Assembly: GCA_018433015.1 (NCBI GenBank) | Contig: JAHDSB010000148.1 | Span: forward strand, 1 to 43,929 | Direction of reading: 5' to 3' | DNA from: Clostridia bacterium | GTDB taxonomy: Bacteria > Bacillota > Peptococcia > DRI-13 > SV3-B141 | Length of the DNA stretch: 43,929 nt | In this document: positions 30,962 through 39,200 of the stretch, in pieces | Layout: every line of letters starts with the position of its first letter | Numbering within the stretch: position 1 is the stretch's first letter | Made by a program: the position numbers and the translations under genes | The notes under the pieces: generated by a model | Seen by the model: only the letters and a program-made list of their open reading frames with translations | Databases searched by the model: none | What the model was told of the DNA's origin: nothing

Positions 30962-32479
30962 ATGAACCATGTTAGTGAAATAACTAAAATACGGAGACGT
31001 GTTTTAATAGAAGTGGCCAGATTGCAATGGGAAAATAGATTATTGAAGGATATTGATGATTTACCGGAAAAACTGGTACAACAGCATGATCAACGTTATC
31101 GCTGCTGTGAGTATAAAGAAAAGGCTATTTATGCAGAAAGAATAAAATTAGCTATGGGTTTAACTTTAAAGGAAGAGTATCATAAAAAACCTTTAAGCGA
31201 ATTGGCAAAAAAAGCTTTGGAGTTTCCTGTCGGGCCGGATTATCAGGTGGAAGTTATAGATATAGCATGCGATAGTTGTCCTATTAATAAATTTTTTGTC
31301 TCCAACGCCTGTCGAAACTGTCTAATTCACTCCTGTCAACAAGTTTGTCCCAGGGGAGCAATTTCCATAGTGCAAAATCAGGCCTACATTGATCAAAATA
31401 AGTGCGTAGAATGTGGATTATGTAAAAAATCCTGCCGGTTTGGGGCTATCTTGGAAATTCATCGGCCGTGCGAACAGGCCTGCGGAGTAGGGGCCATCAA
31501 ATCTGGAGAAAATCGCATATCCAATATTGATCACAATAAATGTGTAGATTGTGGAGCATGTATTACAAGCTGTCCCTTTGGAGCTATCTCTGATAGAGCG
31601 CAAATCTTAAAGACTATTAATATGCTACAAACTAATGAAAAAGTTGTAGCCTTAGTAGCTCCTGCTATAGTAGGACAATTTGGTAGAAAAGTATCTTTAA
31701 ACGCCATCATTGAAGCTCTACAAAAAATGGGCTTTTCTCAGGTAGTAGAAGTGGCTTTGGGTGCAGATTTGGTAGCAGTGGCTGAAGGAGCGGAATTTTT
31801 GCGCCGGGTACCTCATGAAATTGAGTATCTAACATCTTCCTGTTGCCCTGCCTTTGTTAAATTAATTGAAAAGCATCATCCCAATATCAAAGAAAATATG
31901 TCTACCTATGTAAGCCCCATGCTGGCCGCCGCTAATCTGCTGAAAGAACAGGACCCTAATACAAAAGTAGTATTTATTGGTCCTTGTGTTGCTAAGAAAG
32001 GCGAGGCTATGCACGATGAAGGGGTCGATACGGTTATTACTTTTGAAGAGTTAGCAGCTCTATTAGTAGCCAAAGGTATAAATGTCTCAGAATTTGATGG
32101 GGCAGGAATAGAAACTAAGGATGCCTCTGCTTTGGGGCAAGGTTTTGCTTCTACAGGCGGTGTATCTATGGCTTTATTAAACTCCTTGCCTAAAGATAAA
32201 CAAGATGAACTTAATTATATCAAGGCAGAGGGTGTTCATCAGTGTAATGAAGAGTTAAACAATTTCGAGAAAAATCTAGAAAAGGCTAATTACTTGGAAG
32301 GTATGGCTTGCGAAGGCGGATGTTTAGGAGGCCCGGGTACCTTATCAGATCAACGAATAACCAGCCGCTTGCTTAAAGATTTATGTAGAGATAATGAAGT
32401 TAAGCAGCCTTTAGATAATCCGGTAGTCCAAGAAGTACTAGTACGTCATCCCCGTTATTTGCACAGAAATAAAGATTAG
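30962..32479 (+). CDS. [FeFe] hydrogenase, multi-[4Fe-4S], HfsD/group B-like
   Basis: The 505-aa protein starts with a helical ~100-residue region, then a Cys-dense ferredoxin section: CDSC, CRNCLIHSCQQVCP, CVECGLCKKSC with CEQAC, and CVDCGACITSCP, enough for three to four clusters. The H-cluster domain has L1 TSSCCP (Cys294-295), L2 GPCVAK (Cys342) and L3 MACEGGC (Cys450, Cys454). The proton-transfer Cys is kept. As in the other hydrogenase of this operon, the Met of L2 is Gly and the Pro of L3 is Glu. The frame extends to a TTG at 30944, but AAAGGAG lies within that extension and points to ATG 30962. It is likely the catalytic H2-evolving enzyme of the operon, using ferredoxin or the NuoE-like proteins. 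Confidence 0.92.
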   Translation: MNHVSEITKIRRRVLIEVARLQWENRLLKDIDDLPEKLVQQHDQRYRCCEYKEKAIYAERIKLAMGLTLKEEYHKKPLSELAKKALEFPVGPDYQVEVIDIACDSCPINKFFVSNACRNCLIHSCQQVCPRGAISIVQNQAYIDQNKCVECGLCKKSCRFGAILEIHRPCEQACGVGAIKSGENRISNIDHNKCVDCGACITSCPFGAISDRAQILKTINMLQTNEKVVALVAPAIVGQFGRKVSLNAIIEALQKMGFSQVVEVALGADLVAVAEGAEFLRRVPHEIEYLTSSCCPAFVKLIEKHHPNIKENMSTYVSPMLAAANLLKEQDPNTKVVFIGPCVAKKGEAMHDEGVDTVITFEELAALLVAKGINVSEFDGAGIETKDASALGQGFASTGGVSMALLNSLPKDKQDELNYIKAEGVHQCNEELNNFEKNLEKANYLEGMACEGGCLGGPGTLSDQRITSRLLKDLCRDNEVKQPLDNPVVQEVLVRHPRYLHRNKD

Positions 32480-32494
32480 AGAGAGGTGAATAAT

Positions 32495-33133
32495 ATGCCA
32501 TTACGTTCCGGCCCTCTTATAGTTCCGGCAGCAGTAATGAAAAGACTGCCTATGTACTACAGATATTTGCATGCCTTGGTTGAGGAAGGTGTGGAACGGC
32601 TTTCTTCCCAAGAATTAAGTGGGCGCATGGGTATATCATCTTCTCAGCTCAGACAAGACCTCAATTGTTTTGGTGAATTTGGTCAACAAGGTTATGGGTA
32701 TCGCATAGCCGATTTATATCAAGCTATGTGTCAGATATTAGGTGTAGAAAAGAGATATAAAGCGGTATTAGTCGGTGTAGGGAATTTAGGTAAAGCTCTT
32801 ATTAATTACGAAGGCTTTCGTAGACGAGGACTTGTCGTGATAGGATTGTTTGATAGTGATGAAAATATAATTGGACAAGAAATAAATGGCCTTACAGTTA
32901 ACAATATTAGAAAACTGGGGGAATTTATAAAACAAGAACAGGTGGAGGTTGGTGTCATTACTACTCCCGCCAAGGCTGCCCAAGAGGTAGCTGATATCCT
33001 GGCTGCCGGGGGAGTTAAAGGTATCTGGAATTTTGCTCCCCAGCCCATCACTGCATCCCCGGAAATCATCGTAGAAAACACTCATATTGGAGACGGCCTC
33101 TTGAATTTGTTCTATAAATTAAAGGAAAAATAA
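32495..33133 (+). CDS. rex: Redox-sensing transcriptional repressor Rex
   Basis: A 212-aa repressor with an N-terminal winged helix (RYLHALVEEGVERLSSQELSGRMG, then SQLRQDLNCFGEFGQQGYGY), the Rossmann loop VGVGNLGKAL for NAD(H), and the C-terminal domain-swapped helix. Rex binds DNA when NAD+ is high and leaves when NADH rises. ATG 32495 is preferred, with AGAGAGG upstream; a GTG at 32486 overlaps that site. As the last gene of the operon carrying a Rex operator at 27499, it should repress its own synthesis. A terminator follows. Confidence 0.96.
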   Translation: MPLRSGPLIVPAAVMKRLPMYYRYLHALVEEGVERLSSQELSGRMGISSSQLRQDLNCFGEFGQQGYGYRIADLYQAMCQILGVEKRYKAVLVGVGNLGKALINYEGFRRRGLVVIGLFDSDENIIGQEINGLTVNNIRKLGEFIKQEQVEVGVITTPAKAAQEVADILAAGGVKGIWNFAPQPITASPEIIVENTHIGDGLLNLFYKLKEK

Positions 33134-33151
33134 AATATAATATGTTAATAT

Positions 33152-33188
33152 GATGTTGGCAATGAGTTGCCAACATCTTGCTTTTTTA
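33152..33188 (+). terminator. Terminator of the hydrogenase-rex operon
   Basis: GATGTTGGCAA pairs perfectly with TTGCCAACATC (11 bp, loop TGAG) and is followed by TTGCTTTTTTA. Confidence 0.9.
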
Positions 33189-33217
33189 GGGTTTTATTTT
33201 GTGAGGAGGTTAAAAGC

Positions 33218-34810
33218 TTGAAGCGATTCCTTAAATTAATAAGCACTACGATTATTCTTTTAGTACTGCTTATTGCTTTTCTTTATTATGGCTTGCCTAA
33301 ATTAAGGAGACAGCAGGTAGTAGTTGTTCCTTTAGATAGCCGTCCCGTAAATACACAATACTTAGAAATATTAGGGAATATGGCAAATGCCGATGTTTTA
33401 TTGCCCCCTGATGATTATCTTGATTTGTATACTAAACCTGCTCAAACAGCAAAAATAATGGGTTGGATGTTGGAAAATTCCCAAGTAAACAAATTTGTCA
33501 TCTCAGCTAATGAACTGTTTAATGGAGGCTTGATTGCCTCCAGAGAGGGAAGGTCTTATTTAAATCAGGCTAAGCAAGAACAAAACTTCAAAACCTTTCT
33601 CCTAGAAAATAAAAAGAAGGAGATTGCTGTATTGTATGTTTTACCCCGCCATTTACCCAGCCAATTTACCCGGTTATGGGAGTTTACTAAAGACTTGACT
33701 TCCTGGGCAGAGCTTCAGGACAAGTTAGCTTATGTTAGGGAAGCAGAGGCCAGGGACGAAAAAGAGATTTTTAATAAAACTAAATTGCAAGAGGAGATAG
33801 CTGTTCTGGAAGAGGTTATTCCTCCAGACATCTTAGAGGAATATGAAAATCTATATTTATATGCTGAGGAAAGAGTGAACTACTTGTTAAACCTTGCGGA
33901 GGAAGGTTTGATTGATGAGCTGGTTATAGGTCTTGATGATACAGCTCCTTATGGGTTAAATATTAAATTATATAGACAGCTGGAAGAAAGCATTGGGGGG
34001 GAAAATCCCAGTCAAAATGTAAGATTGCTCCATGGCGCTGATGATCTGACTATGCTGATGCTGGCTAAAATGTTAGGAGATAAAGAAAGCAATCCTGGTT
34101 TTGATATCACTTATCTTACTAACCAGGATGCAGAACGGATTTTTCCTTATGAAGGGATTCCCTTGCAAGAAATGATTACAGAAAGGATCGATTATCTGCA
34201 GGGTTCTTTTGCTGGTGAGGGGGCCATTCAATTAGTTATCCACAGCCAACCAGCTGATAAAAAGTCAGCCCAAGAGGTGGCCGGAAAAATTAGAGCTATG
34301 AGAGAAGAAGATAATATTATTGCTTTGGCGGATATAGCCTACACAAATAGAGGAGATAAAGATTTATTAGCATATCTGGGAAAAGAAAAGATTTATGATT
34401 ATGTAGATTCCTATGCTGGTTGGAATACGGCAGGAAATAGTATTGGTACGGTATTAGCTCATAGTGTGTTACTAGAAGACTTACAACAGCGTTGGGGAGA
34501 AAAGAAAAAATGCTGGTACCATCACAAGATGTTCCAGCATTTAAGGATATTAGATGATTATATTTATCAAGCAAAACTGCGTGCCTATTTTAATAAATGG
34601 GCACAAGCAGTACAATTGAATCCCTATAATTTCGGGGATAGATGGCAGGAGGCAAATAAGAAAATTGAAGAATTGCTCCAGGAGGAAAATAGCCAGCTTG
34701 AAGTATTAGATCATAAAATGGTTTTTCCATGGCCCCGATCTTTCGAAATTAAAGTTGAGTTCAAGGATTATGAAGAGGGAGAACGGAATCCTTCGCCCAA
34801 GACTTCATAG
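33218..34810 (+). CDS. DUF4127 family protein with N-terminal membrane anchor
   Basis: A 530-aa protein with a single N-terminal membrane segment (TTIILLVLLIAFLYYGL). The DUF4127 opening VVVPLDSRPVNTQYLE comes next, then a long mixed alpha/beta domain containing ELFNGGLIASR, GLDDTAPYG, DIAYTNRGD and YAGWNTAGNSIGTVLAH. The family has no established function; it is found in many Firmicutes. The start is TTG 33218 behind GAGGAGG; an open frame continues upstream into the rex terminator but has no ribosome-binding site. The last 43 bases overlap the convergent YitT gene. Confidence 0.85.
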   Translation: MKRFLKLISTTIILLVLLIAFLYYGLPKLRRQQVVVVPLDSRPVNTQYLEILGNMANADVLLPPDDYLDLYTKPAQTAKIMGWMLENSQVNKFVISANELFNGGLIASREGRSYLNQAKQEQNFKTFLLENKKKEIAVLYVLPRHLPSQFTRLWEFTKDLTSWAELQDKLAYVREAEARDEKEIFNKTKLQEEIAVLEEVIPPDILEEYENLYLYAEERVNYLLNLAEEGLIDELVIGLDDTAPYGLNIKLYRQLEESIGGENPSQNVRLLHGADDLTMLMLAKMLGDKESNPGFDITYLTNQDAERIFPYEGIPLQEMITERIDYLQGSFAGEGAIQLVIHSQPADKKSAQEVAGKIRAMREEDNIIALADIAYTNRGDKDLLAYLGKEKIYDYVDSYAGWNTAGNSIGTVLAHSVLLEDLQQRWGEKKKCWYHHKMFQHLRILDDYIYQAKLRAYFNKWAQAVQLNPYNFGDRWQEANKKIEELLQEENSQLEVLDHKMVFPWPRSFEIKVEFKDYEEGERNPSPKTS

Positions 34811-35601
34811 ACACTGTTAACAATGATAAAAGCTTGAGGATCTAAGTCCCGTACCATTCTTTTCAAGCGTAAAAGCTGGTATTTGCTGACAACAACATAG
34901 ACCATTTCTTTCTCTTGACCGGTATAGGCTCCTTCCCCCTTAATAATAGTGGCACCCCGATCCAGTTCTTTAATAATTAGGTCCGTAATATCTTGCCTAT
35001 GTTGGGAGATGATAGTGACGGCCTTAGCATCTTCAAATCCTTCTAAGATACGATCTATAATGCGGCTGAAGATAAAGAGAGCAACCAATGTGTATAAAGT
35101 CTTTTCTAAACCGAATAAAAGGGCCACTAGGGCGAGAACAAAAAGGTCAAAGGTAAAGAATACTACCCCCATGCTGATACCTTTATAGTCGTGAATTAAG
35201 CGGGCTATAATATCAACACCACCTGTAGTAGCACCTGAGTAGATAACGATACCTATTCCCAGACCCGAAAAAACTCCGCCATAAAGGGCCGCTAGTAAGA
35301 GATCGTTAGTTTTTAAAGCAAAACCTTGTGTTAGATCGATGGCGACAGAAACTGCAATTATAGCTAAAAGAGTTTTGTATGTAAAAGCAGGGCCTAATTT
35401 TCGCCACCCTAGTATTATTAAGGGAACATTTAAAACTAAAAGGATGATGCCTACCGGCCAACCTGATAGATAATGTATTATTAAAGCCAGGCCGGTAAAT
35501 CCTCCCTCGGCTAGGCCATTTGCTATTATAAAACCATTAAGACCAAAAGCAAAAATCAATGAGCCCAAAATAATTCCTGCATAAGATAAAAAACGTTTCA
35601 C
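34768..35601 (-). CDS. YitT family membrane protein (DUF161 + DUF2179)
   Basis: A 277-aa protein with five or six membrane helices (GIILGSLIFAFGLNGFIIAN, GGFTGLALI, SGATTGGVDIIARLI and others) and a C-terminal ~80-residue cytoplasmic DUF2179 domain (KAVTIISQHRQDITDLII, then GEGAYTGQEKEMVYVVVSKYQ). The family is common in Firmicutes and its substrate is unknown. The start is GTG 35601 behind a G-run (GGGGGGG). It has its own promoter at 35627-35654. No terminator separates it from the convergent DUF4127 gene, which it overlaps. Confidence 0.92.
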   Translation of the reverse strand: MKRFLSYAGIILGSLIFAFGLNGFIIANGLAEGGFTGLALIIHYLSGWPVGIILLVLNVPLIILGWRKLGPAFTYKTLLAIIAVSVAIDLTQGFALKTNDLLLAALYGGVFSGLGIGIVIYSGATTGGVDIIARLIHDYKGISMGVVFFTFDLFVLALVALLFGLEKTLYTLVALFIFSRIIDRILEGFEDAKAVTIISQHRQDITDLIIKELDRGATIIKGEGAYTGQEKEMVYVVVSKYQLLRLKRMVRDLDPQAFIIVNSVYEVLGEGFRSPSS

Positions 35602-35626
35602 TGCAATCCCCCCCTAGAACAAAAGT

Positions 35627-35654
35627 ATTATAAATTATGCTAATATCATGTCAC
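35627..35654 (-). promoter_or_regulatory. Putative sigma-A promoter of the YitT gene
   Basis: On the minus strand GTGACA (35654-35649), a 16-base spacer and TATAAT (35632-35627) stand 26 bases before the start codon. Confidence 0.6.
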
Positions 35655-35710
35655 ATCTTTATACTAAAAATCAATAAAAAACTTACTAAAGCATATTTTT
35701 TACTAGATGT

Positions 35711-35722
35711 TGTTATATAACA
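35711..35722. promoter_or_regulatory. Short perfect palindrome upstream of paaK, possible operator
   Basis: TGTTATATAACA is a perfect 12-bp palindrome in the divergent region between the YitT and paaK genes, 47 bases upstream of the paaK -35 box. No protein can be named for it. Confidence 0.3.
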
Positions 35723-35768
35723 CCAAATAAAATTACAGACTGTACCAAAAAAGAATGGCAAAAAAGTC

Positions 35769-35797
35769 TTGAAGGATAAAAAATTATAGCCTATACT
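35769..35797 (+). promoter_or_regulatory. Putative sigma-A promoter of the paaK operon
   Basis: TTGAAG (35769-35774), a 17-base spacer and TATACT (35792-35797) lie 31 bases before the paaK start codon. Confidence 0.6.
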
Positions 35798-35827
35798 AGA
35801 GTTTAACATTCAAAGGGAGGATTAAAT

Positions 35828-37129
35828 ATGACATACTGGAATAAGCATTATGAATGCATGCCTCGTGAAGAGTTAGAAAAACTGCAGTTGGATCGATTGA
35901 AGAAAACTGTGGAACGAGTTTATTATAATGTACCTTTTTATCGGCAAAAGTTTCAAGAAGTAGGTTTAGTACCCGAAGATATACATTCCTTGGATGATTT
36001 AAAAAAATTGCCCTTTACTACAAAACAGGAGTTAAGGGATAATTATCCCTTTGGTATGATTGCTGCTCCTATGTCGGAGATCGTGCGTCTTCATGCTTCT
36101 TCAGGAACAACAGGGAAACCCACAGTTGTAGCTTATACACGTTCTGATATAAATATTTGGTCAGAAATACTGGCACGTACCTTAACTTGTGGAGGAACAA
36201 CTAAGAATTCTGTTATACAAATAGCATATGGCTATGGACTTTTTACAGGGGGTTTAGGTATTCATTATGGGGCTGAAAGGGTAGGGGCCTCAGTTATTCC
36301 CATTTCAGGGGGAAATACTCAGCGTCAGCTGATGTTGATGGAGGACTTTGGAACTACAGTATTAGCTTGCACACCTTCCTACGCTATATACTTAGCGGAA
36401 GCTTTAGAAAAATCAGGAAGGGATAGAAGTAAATTTAAATTGAAGTATGGTATTTTTGGCGCGGAACCTTGGTCAGAAAAAATGCGCAGCAGAATCGAAA
36501 AAAGTTTAAATATTAGCGCTATTGATATCTATGGGTTATCTGAAGTGATCGGACCTGGGGTGGCCAGTGAATGTCAGGAGAAAAAAGGTTTGCATATTTT
36601 TGAAGATCATTTTATTCCGGAAATTATTGATCCAGAAACAGGAGAAACTTTACCTATGGGAGAAAAAGGAGAATTAGTCTTTACAACTATAACCAAGGAA
36701 GGCTTCCCTGTAATTCGCTACCGTACCAGAGATATCACCTATCTTACCAAAGAACCTTGTGCTTGTGGACGTACTCATATTCGCATGCATAGAGTAATGG
36801 GAAGAACTGATGATATGTTAGTAATTAGAGGAGTAAACGTATTTCCTTCCCAGATTGAATCGGTTCTTCTAGATATGGGTGAGACCAATCCACATTATCT
36901 GTTAATCGTTGATAGGAATGGAAGCCTGGACGAGCTGGAGGTTCAGGTGGAGATATCCGAAGCTATGTTTAATGATAAAGTTAAAGGCTTGGAAGGCTTA
37001 GAGAAAAAAATACAAAGCAAAATTTTATCAAATTTAGGAATATCTGCTAAGATTAGATTGGTAGAACCCAATTCTATTCCTCGCAGTGAGGGGAAAGCAA
37101 AACGAGTTATAGATCGGAGAAATATTTAA
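35828..37129 (+). CDS. paaK: Phenylacetate-CoA ligase family (AMP-forming)
   Basis: The 433-aa adenylate-forming enzyme activates phenylacetate or a related aryl acid to its CoA thioester. The P-loop [15 protein letters not shown], the [12 protein letters not shown] motif, the YRTRDIT motif with the hinge near MGRTDDML, and the C-terminal Lys region RSEGKAKRV are present, and length is typical of PaaK. ATG 35828 follows GGGAGG. An ACT-domain gene follows 12 bases later, a pairing common in anaerobes, where these ligases sit near indolepyruvate or 2-oxoacid ferredoxin oxidoreductases; none is in this window. No other phenylacetate-degradation genes are here, so the physiological substrate is uncertain. 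Confidence 0.9.
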   Translation: MTYWNKHYECMPREELEKLQLDRLKKTVERVYYNVPFYRQKFQEVGLVPEDIHSLDDLKKLPFTTKQELRDNYPFGMIAAPMSEIVRLHASSGTTGKPTVVAYTRSDINIWSEILARTLTCGGTTKNSVIQIAYGYGLFTGGLGIHYGAERVGASVIPISGGNTQRQLMLMEDFGTTVLACTPSYAIYLAEALEKSGRDRSKFKLKYGIFGAEPWSEKMRSRIEKSLNISAIDIYGLSEVIGPGVASECQEKKGLHIFEDHFIPEIIDPETGETLPMGEKGELVFTTITKEGFPVIRYRTRDITYLTKEPCACGRTHIRMHRVMGRTDDMLVIRGVNVFPSQIESVLLDMGETNPHYLLIVDRNGSLDELEVQVEISEAMFNDKVKGLEGLEKKIQSKILSNLGISAKIRLVEPNSIPRSEGKAKRVIDRRNI

Positions 37130-37140
37130 GGGGGATTAAA

Positions 37141-37569
37141 ATGATTAAGCAGATTTCGTTGTTTTTAGAAAACAAAAAAGGGCGTTTAGCTCATGTTTGT
37201 CGAGTGTTAGGTAAAGCAGATATAAATATTAGGGCTTTATCAATTGCCGATACTACCGATTTTGGCGTATTGCGCTTGATAGTAAATGATCCCCGGAAAG
37301 CCTATGATATTTTAAAAGAAAATGGTTTTGCCGTAAGTATAACCAATGTATTAGCTATTGAGGTTGCTGATATACCGGGTGGCCTGTCTTGTGCTTTAGA
37401 TAAATTGGAATTAGCCGGTGTCAATGTAGAATATATGTATGCTTTTATTGGTACAACTTCTCAGGATGCTTTGGTAATAATAAGAGTAGAAAATCCGGAA
37501 ACTGCTATTGAATATGTGGAAAAAGCAGGCATAAAAGTAGTACAGGAAGATGAAATATATTCACTGTAG
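37141..37569 (+). CDS. Tandem ACT-domain protein
   Basis: A 142-aa protein made of two ACT domains, about residues 3-65 (ISLFLENKKGRLAHVCRVLG) and 70-140 (VLAIEVADIPGGLSCALDKL). ACT domains bind amino acids or related ligands. No catalytic domain is attached. It probably regulates or senses in connection with the PaaK-type ligase upstream, with which it is surely cotranscribed. The ATG at 37141 follows AAGGGGG. Confidence 0.9.
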   Translation: MIKQISLFLENKKGRLAHVCRVLGKADINIRALSIADTTDFGVLRLIVNDPRKAYDILKENGFAVSITNVLAIEVADIPGGLSCALDKLELAGVNVEYMYAFIGTTSQDALVIIRVENPETAIEYVEKAGIKVVQEDEIYSL

Positions 37570-37610
37570 TCAGGGATTAAATATCTTGACTGAGGAGGAA
37601 TTTTGTTGCA

Positions 37611-38363
37611 ATGAATATTGACCCCATTGCTTTTAGTGTAGGGCCCTTTACTGTACGATGGTATGGTATTTTAATAGCATCCGCTATTGTAATCGGTACG
37701 TTTTTGGCTCTGCGGGAAGCGAAAAGAAAGGGCTTAGACCCTGATTTATTTCTTAATTTGATTATTTTTTGTGTGCCTGCAGCATTTATTGGTGCTAGAA
37801 TCTATTACGTGATATTTAATTGGGGTTACTATAGTCGTTATCCCGCAGAAATTCCTGCCGTTTGGCATGGTGGCCTGGCTATACACGGTGGTTTAATTGG
37901 CGCGATAATAGTTGGTTATTTTCTTACGAAAAAATATACCATCAATATTTGGCAGGCGTTAGATATTGCTGCCCCCAGCATTATCTTGGGGCAAGCCATA
38001 GGACGTTGGGGAAATTTCTTTAATCAGGAGGCTTATGGCTATCAAGTCGACCCAGACAGGATTCCTTGGGCCATGTATATTGATGGAGCCTATCGTCATC
38101 CTACTTTTCTTTATGAATCCTTGTGGGATTTAGCCGTGTTTTTCTTTTTGTTATGGTTGAGAAGAAGGAAGAATTTACAGCAGGGAGATGTCATCTTAAG
38201 TTACGCCCTGCTCTATTCCATAGGACGTTTCTTTGTAGAAGGCTTTCGAACGGATAGTTTGATGCTTACTTCTAATTTACGGGTGGCCCAGGTTCTTAGT
38301 GTAGTGGTAATAGTAGGAGCTGCAGGATTGCTGTATTATCGTCATAGAAAATTACATACCTAG
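37611..38363 (+). CDS. lgt: Prolipoprotein diacylglyceryl transferase
   Basis: A 250-aa membrane enzyme that transfers diacylglycerol to the lipobox Cys of prolipoproteins. The Lgt signature GRWGNFFNQEAYG is at about residues 135-147, with HGGLAIHGGLIG upstream and GFRTDSLML near the C-terminus; seven membrane helices fit the sequence. ATG 37611 follows GAGGAGG. It lies 41 bases after the ACT gene. The GerMN lipoprotein two features downstream is a possible substrate. A terminator follows. Confidence 0.96.
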   Translation: MNIDPIAFSVGPFTVRWYGILIASAIVIGTFLALREAKRKGLDPDLFLNLIIFCVPAAFIGARIYYVIFNWGYYSRYPAEIPAVWHGGLAIHGGLIGAIIVGYFLTKKYTINIWQALDIAAPSIILGQAIGRWGNFFNQEAYGYQVDPDRIPWAMYIDGAYRHPTFLYESLWDLAVFFFLLWLRRRKNLQQGDVILSYALLYSIGRFFVEGFRTDSLMLTSNLRVAQVLSVVVIVGAAGLLYYRHRKLHT

Positions 38364-38371
38364 TTAATTTT

Positions 38372-38405
38372 AAGGCTGGTGGAAAAACGCCAGTCTTTTC
38401 TTTTA
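38372..38405 (+). terminator. Terminator after lgt
   Basis: AAGGCTGG pairs with CCAGTCTT (one G-U) around a ~10-base loop, followed by TTCTTTT. Confidence 0.75.
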
Positions 38406-38474
38406 GTTGTCATAATTTTGTCTCCTCAAAATATTATTTAATAGTAATGAATAGAAGAGGGGAGAGGAATAAAA

Positions 38475-39083
38475 GTGAGAAAACTAGGTATCATGTTGAT
38501 ATTAATCTTGGTAGCAACTTCAGTATTTTCCGGATGTGTTGTTAAGGACAAAATAACATCTTTAAAAGAAAGTTTTAATAAAGATGAGCAAGAGCTACAA
38601 GAAACAGGAGATACCCCCACAGTTATTATTGAGACTCCTGAAAACATTGAAACAACACCGGTTGCTACCACTGAAACAAAAGTAATATCTCTGTTTTTTG
38701 TTAATGCCGATAATAAATTGGTAGCGGAAGAAAGAAGTATAACCAAGGTCGAAGGTATTGCCCGGGCTACAATGGTAGAATTATTAAAGGGACCAACGAA
38801 GAATGATTTAAAGGCAGCTGTTCCCACAACGACTAAGCTCTTAGATATAAATGTGAGACCTGATGGTTTAGCTATTGTAGACTTTAGCAATGAATTGATT
38901 AAGGATTTAAGTGCATCCCAATCTGCTGAGGAACTGGCAGTATTTTCAATTGTAAATACATTGACACAATTTCCAACTGTTGATAAAGTAGAATTACGAG
39001 TTGATGGTAGAAAAGTAGATACCTTATTAGGGTATGTTAATATTGATGATAATTTGGTGAGTAATACAAGCTTGCTTAAATAA
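38475..39083 (+). CDS. GerMN-domain lipoprotein
   Basis: A 202-aa lipoprotein: signal segment KLGIMLILILVATSV, lipobox FSGC (Cys22), a Glu/Thr-rich linker to about residue 70, then one GerMN domain (SLFFVNADNKLVAEERS, ATMVELLKGP, AIVDFSNEL, LAVFSIVNTLTQFPTVDKVEL). GerM of Bacillus subtilis (two such domains) acts in sporulation and germination. This protein has one domain, so equivalence is uncertain. The start is GTG 38475 behind GGGAGAGG. Its location before the amidase, murI, rph and rdgB resembles the racE-gerM-rph-rdgB neighbourhood of Bacillus. Confidence 0.88.
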   Translation: MRKLGIMLILILVATSVFSGCVVKDKITSLKESFNKDEQELQETGDTPTVIIETPENIETTPVATTETKVISLFFVNADNKLVAEERSITKVEGIARATMVELLKGPTKNDLKAAVPTTTKLLDINVRPDGLAIVDFSNELIKDLSASQSAEELAVFSIVNTLTQFPTVDKVELRVDGRKVDTLLGYVNIDDNLVSNTSLLK

Positions 39084-39108
39084 GCGCCTGTACGGGCGCG
39101 TTTTTTTT
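39084..39108 (+). terminator. Terminator directly after the GerMN gene
   Basis: GCGCC and GGCGC (plus a T-G pair) form the stem around GTAC, followed by G and eight T. It begins at the base after the stop codon. Confidence 0.85.
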
Positions 39109-39200
39109 CCACTATTTTCTACCAAATATTTAGAGGAGATTTGTCGACTGTAAGAGAATATTGATACAGTTAAACAAAATTTTTTGTAAAAGGAGGTGAA

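Noticed and set aside
38438-39112. 224-codon antisense frame opposite the GerMN lipoprotein gene
   Set aside because: The plus strand has a clear lipobox and GerMN domain; the antisense product is low-complexity and lacks a start signal.
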